The notes below the pieces were generated by a model, which saw nothing but the letters and a program-made list of their open reading frames with translations, searched no databases and was not told the origin of the DNA. A stretch of 46,006 nucleotides of DNA from contig NZ_JAUXVR010000037.1 in the NCBI RefSeq assembly GCF_030680395.1, positions 1 to 46,006 of the forward strand, given 5' to 3'. This DNA is from Methylobacter sp. GTDB taxonomy: Bacteria > Pseudomonadota > Gammaproteobacteria > Methylococcales > Methylomonadaceae. Below are positions 33,854-44,000 of this stretch, piece after piece. Both the position numbers and the translations under genes were made by a program. The first letter of the stretch is position 1; each line of letters opens with the position of its first letter.

Positions 33854-34792
33854 TTAAAATTCCAGAACCACTTTGCTGTACGCCGGGTCGTTAAAGGTTT
33901 CATTAATCGCTTTGGCAAAAGGCGTATAAGGCACGCCAAAAATACCCGGCCAGTCGATTACCTCAAACTCATCTTTGGCACTCAGTGCAGCAAGCTGTTG
34001 GGTGGTGAACGGAGGATTTTTGTCAAAAAGTCCCCAGACCCAAATCAACGAATAAAATAAGCCATATGGAATTTTGATGATTAGCGCTCTTGCACCGGTC
34101 GCATTTTTTATCTCTCTAATCATATCAATGTAATCAACTTTCTCGTGACCGGAGATGTTGTAAACGCCCTCGGTAATTTTGTTTTCAATGCAACTGATAA
34201 TAATGTTGCAAAAATCGCCAACATAAAGAGGCTGGCGCATATAGCGGCCGTGCCCGGGTATGGGGAAAACCGGCACCTTCTTCATGAAGCGCGATAGCCA
34301 GCCCAGATGCTTGCGATCAAACCAGCCGAACATCAAAGTCGGGCGCAATACGGGGCAAGGAATACCGCTCTCCAACACCATGAGTTCCTGATCTATCTTG
34401 GTTTTGGTGTAGAAGTCATCCGCCACCGATTCCACGACCGAAGAACTGATGTGAACGAGATAGGGCACATTGTTGGCTTTAACAGCATCCAGAATCAGAC
34501 GTGTGGCGTCCACATTATTGCGGACAAACTCCTGATAATCATTGCCGCCGATCTGGGCCTGTAACATCACAACCACTTCAGCATCTTGAAAATATCGCTG
34601 CCAATCGCCAGGTTCTGCCAGATCTGCATACTCGACCGTAATATCGGGCTGAACCTCTTTGAGGACGGCCAAATTGGCGCGATGCTTATCCAGGACAACG
34701 ATATTGCTATATCCTTTGGCTTTCAGGCGAGCGACGAGGTTTTGACCAACAAGACCAGCACCGCCGGGGAGAATAATTCGTTTTTCTTTCAT
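33854..34792 (-). CDS. NAD-dependent epimerase/dehydratase
   Basis: A 312-residue extended SDR from the ATG at 34792, which has a GAAGTGAG ribosome-binding site; a longer frame starts inside the preceding gene. The binding motif is [16 protein letters not shown] at residues 5-20. [10 protein letters not shown] and the following [10 protein letters not shown] give a YxxxK pair, and [19 protein letters not shown] follows. The C-terminal half has [15 protein letters not shown] and [13 protein letters not shown]. It lies in the run with the FAD oxidoreductase and GtrA genes. The substrate is probably a nucleotide- or lipid-linked sugar, but is not known. Confidence 0.85.
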   Translation of the reverse strand: MKEKRIILPGGAGLVGQNLVARLKAKGYSNIVVLDKHRANLAVLKEVQPDITVEYADLAEPGDWQRYFQDAEVVVMLQAQIGGNDYQEFVRNNVDATRLILDAVKANNVPYLVHISSSVVESVADDFYTKTKIDQELMVLESGIPCPVLRPTLMFGWFDRKHLGWLSRFMKKVPVFPIPGHGRYMRQPLYVGDFCNIIISCIENKITEGVYNISGHEKVDYIDMIREIKNATGARALIIKIPYGLFYSLIWVWGLFDKNPPFTTQQLAALSAKDEFEVIDWPGIFGVPYTPFAKAINETFNDPAYSKVVLEF

Positions 34793-34802
34793 CTCACTTC
34801 CA

Positions 34803-36617
34803 TCAATTAACTTTAAGAGCGATTGCAGACCATTCGCCCCACTTAGTACCCGCATCAATCAGCGTGACATCGAACTCATCGGGTAATTGAGTATTGGAAA
34901 ATTCCAATACAGACCACTCCAGAGCAAGCGGGAGTATAGTGTGAAATTTTCCCGCCCCGCCGTTATTCACAAGTACGAATTGCTCCGCCACCCTCGGCCC
35001 GGAACGATAAAGAATCCGATCATCTCGCCGTAGATGAAGTGTAACCATTCCAGTATCGTTTTCCGACTTGATCAACGATCCAATAACCCGAAACCCTGGA
35101 ATACTGCTCTTGAAATAATCGGTACCCTGCCACCCATTATTGCTGATCGAAGCGACCGCTACGAGACCCGTTGTATTGTCGATATTCTTCCACTCCCGGA
35201 CTTCAAAAGCCCGAACCAAAGAGCCTGGATCACAAAACGGTTCGCCATCGGGTCCGATGGGATAACGAGAATTTAGCTCGTAGATATTACCGGGAAGGAT
35301 GCTGCGAATTAAGCGGTTGTCGAGCAAATGTTTGAGACGTTCCGGATTGGGATAAGGTGTGAACAGGAAGGGTTTATTCTGTAAATGTGCAATATCTCCA
35401 CTGCACAGGTAGGCGCGCACATTTTTTTCTTGCTCCAACCCCTCCCGAGCTTTGATTTGCAAATCTGCTGACAATTTTCCGGCGGACATGTTAAATCCAA
35501 TAGCAACAGTCGCCAGCCAAACCGCAATACCCAACCCATAACGGAGCTTATGTTGTGTTTTGGCGTGGTTTAACAGAACTATCAGCACCGAAAAATTAAG
35601 CACAAGACCAATTGCAAAGAGATCCAGATAGCGCGACGACGTTATTCCTGCCGCTCGACCATAGGCAATGCTTACAAACTGCCCGAATAACCACAGCGTC
35701 ATCACCACAATAAAGAAACAGGGGGGTGTTTGATATTCCCTGTTACGCAAAACTCGCAGCCCGAGCAGCAATAGCGGCATTTGGACAATCACAACCCCTA
35801 TACCCGTTTTATTAGCGGGCCACGAAACCACCGTAGCCAGGGCAAATAAAAACTGAGTCGGGGATTGAGCCTTCAATACAGCGTGCCCGGGAATACTTGG
35901 AGTTAAGCCGATCGCTAACACAACCATTGCTATCAACAGCAGAATGGCCGAACTGGCAACACCCTCTTTATCTTTTGCAACCACTCTTCTAATCACTAAA
36001 ATCAAGCTGCCTGCCAGTATGGTAAGTGCGCCCGATGCCAAGGTGACCAGGCACAATCCTCCTGCCGCGACTCCCATCCACCACTTCATGCTATAGGTCT
36101 TGTAAGCAGACATAGCCCACAAGTAAAAAAAGCTGAACAGCAATAAAAAGTAAAACTGTGATTGAAAGCCGGCCAAGGTGTTTTCCCAGCCGAACGGAAT
36201 AGAAAACAACACCGCGGAGAAGACAAACAAAGCAGTTTTACTGCCGGGGGAGAGGAGCGTCTTGCTCAAATAGAACAGCAGTACAGATAAGCTCGCAACG
36301 TGCAGGACGGCATTGACCCGCATCTGCAAAATGGGATCCCATATTTTGCCGTTCAACTCCAGCAGGCCTAGTGCCAGCAAACGTGTAGTCAGGATGCGAT
36401 GCTCATTATGGGCCGCGAACAAATCCATCCAATGCAACGATCCTTCAAGCCAGGGACGATATAGATGATCCGCCTCGGCGTCCCATTGATCCCAGTAGGG
36501 CGTTGCATTGCCGTAAATCGCGATTAGCGCAAATTTTATACCAAGCACAAATGCCGCAAAACTGAGATAAGGTAGTATTTCTATAGTTTGGAGGCGTTTC
36601 AAAAGATCGTTTTTCAT
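34803..36617 (-). CDS. Multi-spanning membrane protein, GT-C-like (candidate lipid-linked sugar transferase)
   Basis: A 604-residue protein with about ten to twelve predicted helices in the first 400 residues and a soluble C-terminal domain of about 200 residues. The first loop after helix one has ATPYWDQWDAEADHLYRPWLEG, an acidic arrangement like the catalytic loop of GT-C enzymes that use polyprenyl-phosphate sugars. A further loop has FAAHNEHRILTTRLLAL. No family could be named with certainty. It lies directly downstream of the DprE2/DprE1/UbiA genes, so a role as arabinofuranosyl (or related pentosyl) transferase acting outside the membrane is a reasoned guess. Confidence 0.7.
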   Translation of the reverse strand: MKNDLLKRLQTIEILPYLSFAAFVLGIKFALIAIYGNATPYWDQWDAEADHLYRPWLEGSLHWMDLFAAHNEHRILTTRLLALGLLELNGKIWDPILQMRVNAVLHVASLSVLLFYLSKTLLSPGSKTALFVFSAVLFSIPFGWENTLAGFQSQFYFLLLFSFFYLWAMSAYKTYSMKWWMGVAAGGLCLVTLASGALTILAGSLILVIRRVVAKDKEGVASSAILLLIAMVVLAIGLTPSIPGHAVLKAQSPTQFLFALATVVSWPANKTGIGVVIVQMPLLLLGLRVLRNREYQTPPCFFIVVMTLWLFGQFVSIAYGRAAGITSSRYLDLFAIGLVLNFSVLIVLLNHAKTQHKLRYGLGIAVWLATVAIGFNMSAGKLSADLQIKAREGLEQEKNVRAYLCSGDIAHLQNKPFLFTPYPNPERLKHLLDNRLIRSILPGNIYELNSRYPIGPDGEPFCDPGSLVRAFEVREWKNIDNTTGLVAVASISNNGWQGTDYFKSSIPGFRVIGSLIKSENDTGMVTLHLRRDDRILYRSGPRVAEQFVLVNNGGAGKFHTILPLALEWSVLEFSNTQLPDEFDVTLIDAGTKWGEWSAIALKVN

Positions 36618-36677
36618 AACTTCATTGTGTTTGATTTTTCTATTTTTATTGGAAATAGTAGTCGCTCTTTCCCCTGG

Positions 36678-37430
36678 TTAGATGTCTAGCTTGTTAAAAA
36701 TAAAACGTGGCAAATGCCGAATTATCATCATGATCAATGCCCATTTAGCCGGCGCATACGTAACTGGCGTGCCTTGATTTATTGCTTTAACGATTAATTG
36801 TGCAACGTCTTCTACATTAGCAAGACCACCTTGTTGTTTCAGATGTGCCGTCATAGGGGTGTCTGTTGGACCCGGTTTGATCAGAACCACTTTGACGCCG
36901 GTATTTGCCAAGCGATGTTGAAGACCCTGCGCATATCGCGTAACCAGCCCCTTGGCTGCACCATACACATAATTTGACTTGCGCCCCCTGTCCCCAGCGA
37001 CAGAGCCAATGATTGCCAGAGTGCCCTGGTTGGCTTTTTGCATGTGAGAGACAAAAGCCTCTGCAAATAGCACGGGAGAGATTCCATTCACTGTTAGCGC
37101 CTCATGGCATGTAGTCAAATCCTGCTGGCAGGCGGCTTGATCCGGCAAAGAACCGTGGGCAATCAGTACGGTGTGGACCGGAGCTTCAGCAACAATTTTA
37201 TCAACCAGTTGCTGAATCGCGAGCGGATCAATAAAGTCTGCCTCGAGTACACATACGGCAGACTGTGGACTGCGTACGCGCAAGTCGGCTGCCACACGCT
37301 CTGTTTTTTCCGAATCACGACCGACCAGCGTCAAATCGATTACGTCATCCTTGACCCACAGGCGTGCGCAATGTTCAGCGATAGCCGAGGTTGCACCGAT
37401 GATGACGATTTTTTTTTTGTTGTTTGACAT
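36678..37430 (-). CDS. dprE2: SDR reductase, DprE2-like (decaprenylphosphoryl-2-keto-ribose reductase)
   Basis: A 250-residue classical SDR. The cofactor motif is IVIIGATSAIAEHCARLW at residues 8-25, the catalytic serine lies in IIGSVAGDRGR, and the YxxxK pair in NYVYGAAKGLVTRYAQGL. KPGPTDTPMT and the C-terminal hydrophobic stretch (PAKWALIMMIIRHLPRFIF) match DprE2, where the end associates with the membrane. In mycobacteria DprE2 reduces the 2-keto intermediate from DprE1 to decaprenylphosphoryl-arabinose. It starts 3 bases after the DprE1 gene, as expected of the pair. Confidence 0.85.
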   Translation of the reverse strand: MSNNKKKIVIIGATSAIAEHCARLWVKDDVIDLTLVGRDSEKTERVAADLRVRSPQSAVCVLEADFIDPLAIQQLVDKIVAEAPVHTVLIAHGSLPDQAACQQDLTTCHEALTVNGISPVLFAEAFVSHMQKANQGTLAIIGSVAGDRGRKSNYVYGAAKGLVTRYAQGLQHRLANTGVKVVLIKPGPTDTPMTAHLKQQGGLANVEDVAQLIVKAINQGTPVTYAPAKWALIMMIIRHLPRFIFNKLDI

Positions 37431-37433
37431 TAT

Positions 37434-38735
37434 TTAATAGCCTATTAAGCGACGCGACATTGCCGAGCTAATGCCCGGATCACGGTATTGCAGAAATTCG
37501 GCAAGGCGTGGGTAGCCTGCCTTGAATAAATCGCGCGGCATACGCGCATCTTTGGCGAGATAAATTCGCCCACCCGCTCCGCGCACAATAGAGTCCAGCC
37601 GTTCCAAGAGCTTCAGCGTCCGATCACCCTTGTTCGGAAAATCCAGCGCCAAGGTCACGCCGGGTTGGGGAAAGCTCATCATGCCTACGGCTTGGCGGTT
37701 GCCAAAGGTTTTCAGTACTGCCAGGAATGATCCCTCCCCGGAACGGGCGATTTCAGCCAACATCGCCTGCACCGCGTCACGTCCGACTTCACGCGGCACC
37801 ACACTCTGATATTGAAAAAAGCCCTTGGGGCCATACATCCGGTTCCATTCCATCAGGTTGTCGAGCGGGTAAAAGAAAGACTCATAATGAGCCGGGCTTC
37901 TACCTGCTTGCCATTTTTTGAGATTGAAATAGGCCATGTTGAACGGCTTCAGCGACAGGCTGTTAACTAGGGATATAGGCGGCACGAAAGGCATAGTTAG
38001 CTTTCGATTTTTTGGTTCGGGACATAAACCGGTATTTGCCGGATTTCCTCGCATGAATATTCCACGTCCCCCACCGGAAATACAATCGATCCATGAAACG
38101 GTATGCTCCCAGTCCGCTTCTGAAGTATCAGCCAGATGGAAAAACTCGTCCAGATTGTTATAAGGCACAGTCTCGGCGTCGAGCCATGGGCCAGCCACCC
38201 GGCGCAGCTGAATTTCGGCTTCGGTGATTACACCGGTCAAGCCAAGTCCGCCCACTGTGGCAGCAAACCAATCGGGCTTAACCTGTGGATCGCACTCAAT
38301 AATCTCGCCGTCGGTTCGCACCAGCCTGATCCGGTGAATGTGATCGCCAAAGGAACCTAAAACGTGGTGGTTTTTACCGTGCACATCGTTAGCAATGGCG
38401 CCGCCCACCGTCACCAGTTGTGTACCCGGCGTAACTGGCAAAATCCAGCCACGCGGGATCATCAATCGCTGGATGTCACGCAACCGCATACCGGCTTCAC
38501 ACACCAGTCGACCGGTAATCTCATCAAAGCTAATGAAGCGATCCAGGCTCGTCGTCTGCCACAACACACCATCCGGGTTTAGGCAAACATCACCGTAACT
38601 ACGCCCCATGCCGTGAGCAATACCTGACCGACTGCTTTTCAGCTGCTGGATGACTTGATTCCGATCGGACAGAACCATAACTTCATGCTCCGAGTTCCCC
38701 AGCCTTCCCCACGATGACACGGCTACCATGGCCAA
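37434..38735 (-). CDS. dprE1: FAD-dependent decaprenylphosphoryl-ribose 2-oxidase, DprE1-like
   Basis: A 433-residue flavoprotein of the vanillyl-alcohol oxidase fold. SSWGRLG at the start, GIAHGMGRSYGD (39-49), TPGTQLVTVGGAIANDVHGKNHH (102-124) with the FAD-contacting histidine pair, and ATVGGLGLTGVI follow the mycobacterial DprE1 closely. The catalytic lysine (Lys418 in M. tuberculosis) is Lys395 in YLAKDAR. The position of the benzothiazinone-reactive Cys387 is Ala363 here, in GVTLALDFPNK. It would oxidise polyprenylphosphoryl-ribose at C2. It overlaps the UbiA gene by 13 bases, and the DprE2-like gene follows after 3. Confidence 0.9.
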   Translation of the reverse strand: MAMVAVSSWGRLGNSEHEVMVLSDRNQVIQQLKSSRSGIAHGMGRSYGDVCLNPDGVLWQTTSLDRFISFDEITGRLVCEAGMRLRDIQRLMIPRGWILPVTPGTQLVTVGGAIANDVHGKNHHVLGSFGDHIHRIRLVRTDGEIIECDPQVKPDWFAATVGGLGLTGVITEAEIQLRRVAGPWLDAETVPYNNLDEFFHLADTSEADWEHTVSWIDCISGGGRGIFMRGNPANTGLCPEPKNRKLTMPFVPPISLVNSLSLKPFNMAYFNLKKWQAGRSPAHYESFFYPLDNLMEWNRMYGPKGFFQYQSVVPREVGRDAVQAMLAEIARSGEGSFLAVLKTFGNRQAVGMMSFPQPGVTLALDFPNKGDRTLKLLERLDSIVRGAGGRIYLAKDARMPRDLFKAGYPRLAEFLQYRDPGISSAMSRRLIGY

Positions 38736-40156
38736 CCCACCGTACCAATTACCAAAATAGCCGCAAATGCTCCCCCTGCCAGCAGACTCGCTTTATCTTT
38801 TACTGCAAAGACCAGTGGGTCATCATGCATTTCACCACGATGTGCTTTCATCCACATCCAACTGATCCAAAACAACATAACCGGCACCGTGCCCCATATA
38901 AATTCCGGGGTTTGATACAGATGAATGACTACGTCGCTATTGAGATAAAACGCCAATACCAGAACCGCAGCGTAGCCGGACGTTATGCCCATCGTCTGCA
39001 ACAATGGCGCATCTGAAGTGTAATACCCGCGCCCATGCGCCTTTTGCTTTCCATTTAATAACTGTACCTCTAATTCCGCATAGCGTTTGACAAAAGCAAG
39101 CGACAAAAACAAGAAAACAGAAAATGCAAGCAGCCAGAAAGACAACTCCATACTCATAGCGGCAGCACCAGCAACGATGCGCAAGGTGTAAAGCATCGCC
39201 AAAGTCAGACAATCCAACAGCATTAGACGCTTGAGACTCCAGGAGTAAGCGCAAGTCAACACAAAATAAAACAGTAGCCATGGCAGAAAACTGCCGCCTA
39301 CATGCTGAGCTAAGGCTAAACTACCGAGCAATAATAATGGGGCCAGCACAACGCCCATTGCTGCAGGGACAAGGCCCGAGGCAAAGGGTCGGTTACACTT
39401 ACGCGGATGCTGTCGGTCGCTCTCCAAATCCAGCAGATCATTGACAATATAAACTGATGAGGCGCATAGGCTAAACGAAAAAAAAGCCAGAATGAGGTAT
39501 AGCCAGGCATCCATATTGGTGATCTGATGCGCAGCTAACAAGGGGATAAACAGCAGTAAATTTTTCATCCACTGGTGCACACGTAGAACCCGACTCCAGC
39601 CTGCAAAGTCTAAAGAGGCTGAAGGAAAAACTCTTTCCACTTCACAAAAAGCCCCCGCTTTTTTGACCAAGTCCGCAGAGGCATTGACAACTATCCCCCG
39701 ACGAGCGGATTGCCATACTTCCAGATCGGCGCGCGAATTACCCGCGTAATCAAAACCGGCATGACCAAAACGCTGTTCAAGCGCCTCAGCCTTGTGCTTT
39801 CCAGCCAGGTTTGTCTCGCCATCACTCGCCATTACCTCGTCAAAAATACCTAAGTACTCAGATATAGAGATTGCGATGGAGTGATCAGAAGCAGTGCACA
39901 AGATCAGCTTTCGACCTTGAGTTTGTTGTTGTTTTAACCACGCCAATAAATCGCGGTTATAAGGCAGAGAATTTGGATCGAAGTCGGTACGATTGGACAA
40001 ATTCCGCTTGAGTACAGCCTTTCCTTGCGATAACCAATAGGGGATAAATAATATATCGAAGGGGTTATCGCGCAAGACTCTCAATGCAGATTCGTGGAGC
40101 ATATCCGTGCGAATCAGCGTTCCATCGAGGTCAACCACAAGGGGATGCAAGTTCAA
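38723..40156 (-). CDS. HAD phosphatase - UbiA prenyltransferase fusion (DPPR synthase-like)
   Basis: A 477-residue two-domain protein. Residues 1-190 form a HAD domain with all motifs: DLDGT (9-13), CTAS (87-90), a lysine near 120-122, and DYAGNSRAD (136-144). Residues 190-477 form a UbiA-type membrane prenyltransferase with about eight helices and the metal-diphosphate motif NDLLDLESDRQHPRK (239-253), as in decaprenyl-phosphate phosphoribosyltransferase Rv3806c. The UbiA half would put 5-phosphoribose on polyprenyl phosphate; the HAD half is a good candidate to remove the 5-phosphate. The start is TTG at 40156, overlapping the stop of the upstream fragment in TTGA. With DprE1 and DprE2 it completes the pathway. 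Confidence 0.87.
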   Translation of the reverse strand: MNLHPLVVDLDGTLIRTDMLHESALRVLRDNPFDILFIPYWLSQGKAVLKRNLSNRTDFDPNSLPYNRDLLAWLKQQQTQGRKLILCTASDHSIAISISEYLGIFDEVMASDGETNLAGKHKAEALEQRFGHAGFDYAGNSRADLEVWQSARRGIVVNASADLVKKAGAFCEVERVFPSASLDFAGWSRVLRVHQWMKNLLLFIPLLAAHQITNMDAWLYLILAFFSFSLCASSVYIVNDLLDLESDRQHPRKCNRPFASGLVPAAMGVVLAPLLLLGSLALAQHVGGSFLPWLLFYFVLTCAYSWSLKRLMLLDCLTLAMLYTLRIVAGAAAMSMELSFWLLAFSVFLFLSLAFVKRYAELEVQLLNGKQKAHGRGYYTSDAPLLQTMGITSGYAAVLVLAFYLNSDVVIHLYQTPEFIWGTVPVMLFWISWMWMKAHRGEMHDDPLVFAVKDKASLLAGGAFAAILVIGTVGWPW

Positions 40157-40398
40157 AATCGCCCCATGCCAAAGCCACGTTCCAGCGCCAACGCATTGAG
40201 CTTCTTAGCCGCCGGCAAACCATCGTAATTCACTAGACGATCATTACAACCGATTTCCATGCCGAACAAGCTCAATACCTTGTTCACGGCCTCATAGCGC
40301 CATTTTTTCACGTTAATTAATACATCGTCTATATCTAACAGGATTGCCGATACAGGCAATAGTTGTCGTTTCATTCGGATCACCGCAGCTTCAGGCAT
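40153..40398 (-). pseudogene. Truncated HAD-superfamily hydrolase (N-terminal fragment)
   Basis: An 81-codon frame from ATG 40398 (or 40374) with AILLDIDDVLIN carrying HAD motif I, then WRYEAVNKVLSLFGMEI and NYDGLPAAKKLNALALERG, a pattern found at the start of complete HAD phosphatases of about 230 residues. Motifs II-IV are missing and the frame ends in ERGFGMGRF and a stop exactly at the UbiA gene. It overlaps the methyltransferase relic by 8 bases. The likely cause is a deletion of the 3' part of the gene. Confidence 0.7.
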
Positions 40399-41046
40399 TA
40401 CCAAGCCCACTCGCTTGCAGAGCGGTAAGACGATTAACTTCCATGGAAGCATCACTATTCTTACCTGGCGACACATAAAATTCGCAGCCCATCGTATCAA
40501 ACTCTGCCTTGATTTCCAAACTGATCAAGCCGAGATTCAGTAAATCTGATACCAGAAGACCAAACGATGCTGCTGTGGACCGCCGGCAATGCCCATTAAT
40601 ATAATCTGTCGTAGATATTGATCTCGCCCAATACGCTTGTGCCTCAGCAAATGTATACGCTAGCTGACCCACCCCGTCCAGTCTCTCAGATGACCGCGCA
40701 ATGCTGCATTTTCTCTTGCATACGTCGGCGATGCGATCCAGGTTGTCATCACGCCCATGATATTTGTTTCGCAATTCTGCCGCACTAACACGATCAAGGG
40801 CATGCTCGTCAAATCCTTTCTTTTTAGGCGTAATCGGGTTGTGGCCAAGGTCTTTTTCTTCAAGACGATGGAATACCTTCTGCTCACGCGAAGATTTGCC
40901 AAATAATCGTCCTAGCATGCGTCCCTCTTTTTGTCATACTTTTCATAATACTCATATCCACTGCAAAACTTCCTTTCTTTGCCCGCAGCCGCAACATCCG
41001 GATTTGAGGCCGGATATTCGGTCTCATTAAATATTAAATTACTCAT
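40391..41046 (-). pseudogene. Methyltransferase-domain protein relic: frameshift plus internal deletion
   Basis: The reading starts at ATG 41046 with MSNLIFNETEYPASNPDVAAAG and a SGYEYYEKY segment, resembling the NPDVAAAV...SGxEHY module that precedes some methyltransferase domains. TAG at 40912-40914 stops it, but the next frame, beginning ATG 40918, continues as LGRLFGKSSREQKVFHRLEE; one missing base explains the break. The following HNPITPKKKGFDEHALD jumps after NLDRIADV to KRKCSIARSS, so the SAM-binding core with its DFVWRG-type and later motifs appears deleted. The tail LLVSDLLNLGLISLEIKAEF is well kept. The comparison is from memory of the family; the 175-residue second frame might be annotated elsewhere as a hypothetical protein. 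Confidence 0.7.
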
Positions 41047-41057
41047 AAAAACTCTTG

Positions 41058-44000
41058 TCAGACCCGGTTAATACGTGGCGGCCACGCATAAGAAAAATCT
41101 TCATGCTCCAATGTCAAATTAGGATTGTAGGCAGGATCATTCTTGAGTAAATGCCCCCAACGCTTTTGCATGTATAGCACCTCCGCTTTAAACCGCGCTT
41201 TCTTTTCCGGGGTGTCTTCATACCCGCGCGTCGCAGATTCGTGATGATAAAGCTCGGCATAAGGAGTCCAAATATTACGATAACCTGCTTCTCGAACACG
41301 CAAACAAAAATCCACATCGTTAAAAGCTACCTTAAGATTGGTTTCATCCAGCCCTCTAACTTCTTCGTAGATACTTTTCTTAATAACTAAACAGGCAGCC
41401 GTAACGACAGATACAGTTTGGATAAGTTGCGCTCTCGCAAAATAGCCAAACTGGCCTCGTGGCAGGTGTTTATGGGAATGCCCTGCCACGCCCCCGACCC
41501 CGGTAATGCAGCCTCCATGCTGCAAAGTATCATTTGGATACCAAAGCCGAGCGCCCACAGCCCCAACGCCAAACTGGATAGCCAGGCCTATCATTTCATC
41601 CAACCACTCGGGTGAAATCACCTCGATATCATTATTGATCAACCCAAGATATTCCCCCCGCGCTTGCTGAACAGCTGCGTTGTTCAAGGCTGAGTAATTG
41701 AACGGGCGTTCATCGCGGAGAACTCGAATCTTTTCATTATCAGCAAAGCTCGCGAAATAATCCAAGGTCTCGGGATCATCTGAATTGTTATCAACTATAA
41801 GAATTTCAAAATTCTTATAGGTCGTTTTGGCGAACAGACTTTCGATGCACTGCTTAATCAGACTAAGTCCATTGCGCGTTGGAATAATCAGACTGACTAA
41901 AGGAGCTGACTTTGGAATGGCATATTGTGCGCGATACATACCAAAATCCAGCAACTCAGCCTGTGCAGGAATTTGAATCCGCGCAAAATGATCGTTCAAA
42001 GCGCGTTCGCCAGCCAACAACGCATAGTTCTTTTCGCTTCCTGCTTGCGCAGTGCTCCCAGGATGGCTACGCCAGTGGTAAAGTACCCGGGGGATATGCA
42101 CGATTTGCGCTGGCGCAAGTTGTTCGCTGCAACGCAAAGCCAAGTCGTAATCCTGCGCGCCTTCGTAACCTTCTCTAAAGCCGCCAATCTCTTTGACCAA
42201 TTCAGTACGATATGCACCCAAATGGCAAATCATATTATGGGAAAGAAACAGATCGGGGTTCCAGTCCGGCTTGAAATACGGATCGTAGCGCAGCCCTGCT
42301 TGATCTATCTTATCTTCATCGGAGTAAATCAGCCCGGCATCAGGATGACTAACAATCGCATCTGCAATCCAAAACAAAGCGTGTTCACGCAACAAGTCAT
42401 CATTGTCAAGCAGCGCAACATATTCGCCATTGACCAGATCCAATGCAGAGTTTGATGCCGCAGATATATGGCCATTTTTTTCTCTGAACACTACTTTAAT
42501 ACGCGAATCATTATCCATGTAGCGCTGAAGTAACTTGTGCACTTCCACATCGGTCGATGCGTCGTCGGCAATGCATAACTCCCAGTTCGGGTAAAGTTGG
42601 CCTTGAACGGAAAGAATTGCATCCTCAAGCATATTCAGGGGCGGGTTATACACAGGCATCACCACCGAAATGAGCGGGGGTTTGTGTAACTGACGTATTT
42701 GAGTTTTAATTTTCTTCCGATCTTGATCTGTCAGTAAGTCGTAACGACGCACCCACTCTCTATAATCGTTGTGTTTAGGTTGCGCATAGTCAATTACGGG
42801 GGATGCTGCGCCAGGCGAAGCTGAGAAAAGTATACGTCGTTTGATACCGTTGATGCCTTCGCTTTTGTAGGTACGCCACGCATGCTTAACTAATCCTCGA
42901 TACCCACCGCACGTCGACAACGCATAAGGCGAGGCTCTTAGAACTATCTTGATTCGTAATAACTGACTGCCAACGAATCTAATGGGACTCGTCAATCGCC
43001 AACGGCTTGATCCCCGAATCTCGGTAGCCTGAATATGACCGCCAATCTGCTCTTCGTGCTCAACTAAAACACGCTTGAGGTTACCGATATAGGCCTCTCT
43101 ATCATCCCCGGCTTGAACCAATCCAGTAATCGGCCCATCGCGCTCGACCTTAGTTTGGATCCATACATCAACTTCACTCGTTTGCCGCTGAAACCAGGCG
43201 TCATCTATCCCGTACTGACTAATCATTAAATCTTGGTAAATCGGGCTATGTAATAACTCATACATTTTTAACAAGCCGACAATTTTATAGGGCGCTCCCA
43301 GATACTGATTCTCAACAAAAAAAAGTCTGGCTTTTTCAATATCAAGATGCTGCTCGCTCGGTATCTCTTTAATCTCCAGCAAATCTGAAAAACCTTCAAT
43401 AAGTTGCTCACGAGTGACGTTCTCAAAGAAGCTTTCTGCAATTAGAAAGTGCTCGTTAATAGTTTTTATCCAGCTTGCTCTTGTTTCCCTGCTTGTATTT
43501 TCGCTGGGTATAAATCTGAGACCGATCAACTCGCGATCGGAAATAAAGATTTCGTAATGCTTAACGAAGCGAATCCACATATCAAAGTCAGCTAATTGCC
43601 TAAGCCGATTGTTATACCCACCTAGCTCCACATAGCAAGATTTACGAATCAGCGCTGCGGGATAACGAGTACAATGACCTAAATCAAAAAATCGTCTTAA
43701 CCACTGCCCCTGTGAACAGTTTTCCTGGTTAAAATCGGGGGCGAAAGAGAGCAATTCCTTATCAATATCCAGTCCGTCTTTATCGACCAGCCTTGCTCTG
43801 CCGAAGCAGGCGCCAACACTAGGCTTTTCTCGCATAACCTGAACCTGACAGGCTAGTTTGCCCTGGTCGATCCAATAGTCGTTCGGGTTAATTAATGCAA
43901 TAAATTCGCCCAAAGCATGCTCAATTAACTCGTTTACGACAACGCAGGCTCTCCGATTATTCATATCCGGAAAGAACCGGATCCTTTCGTCCTTAATTGA

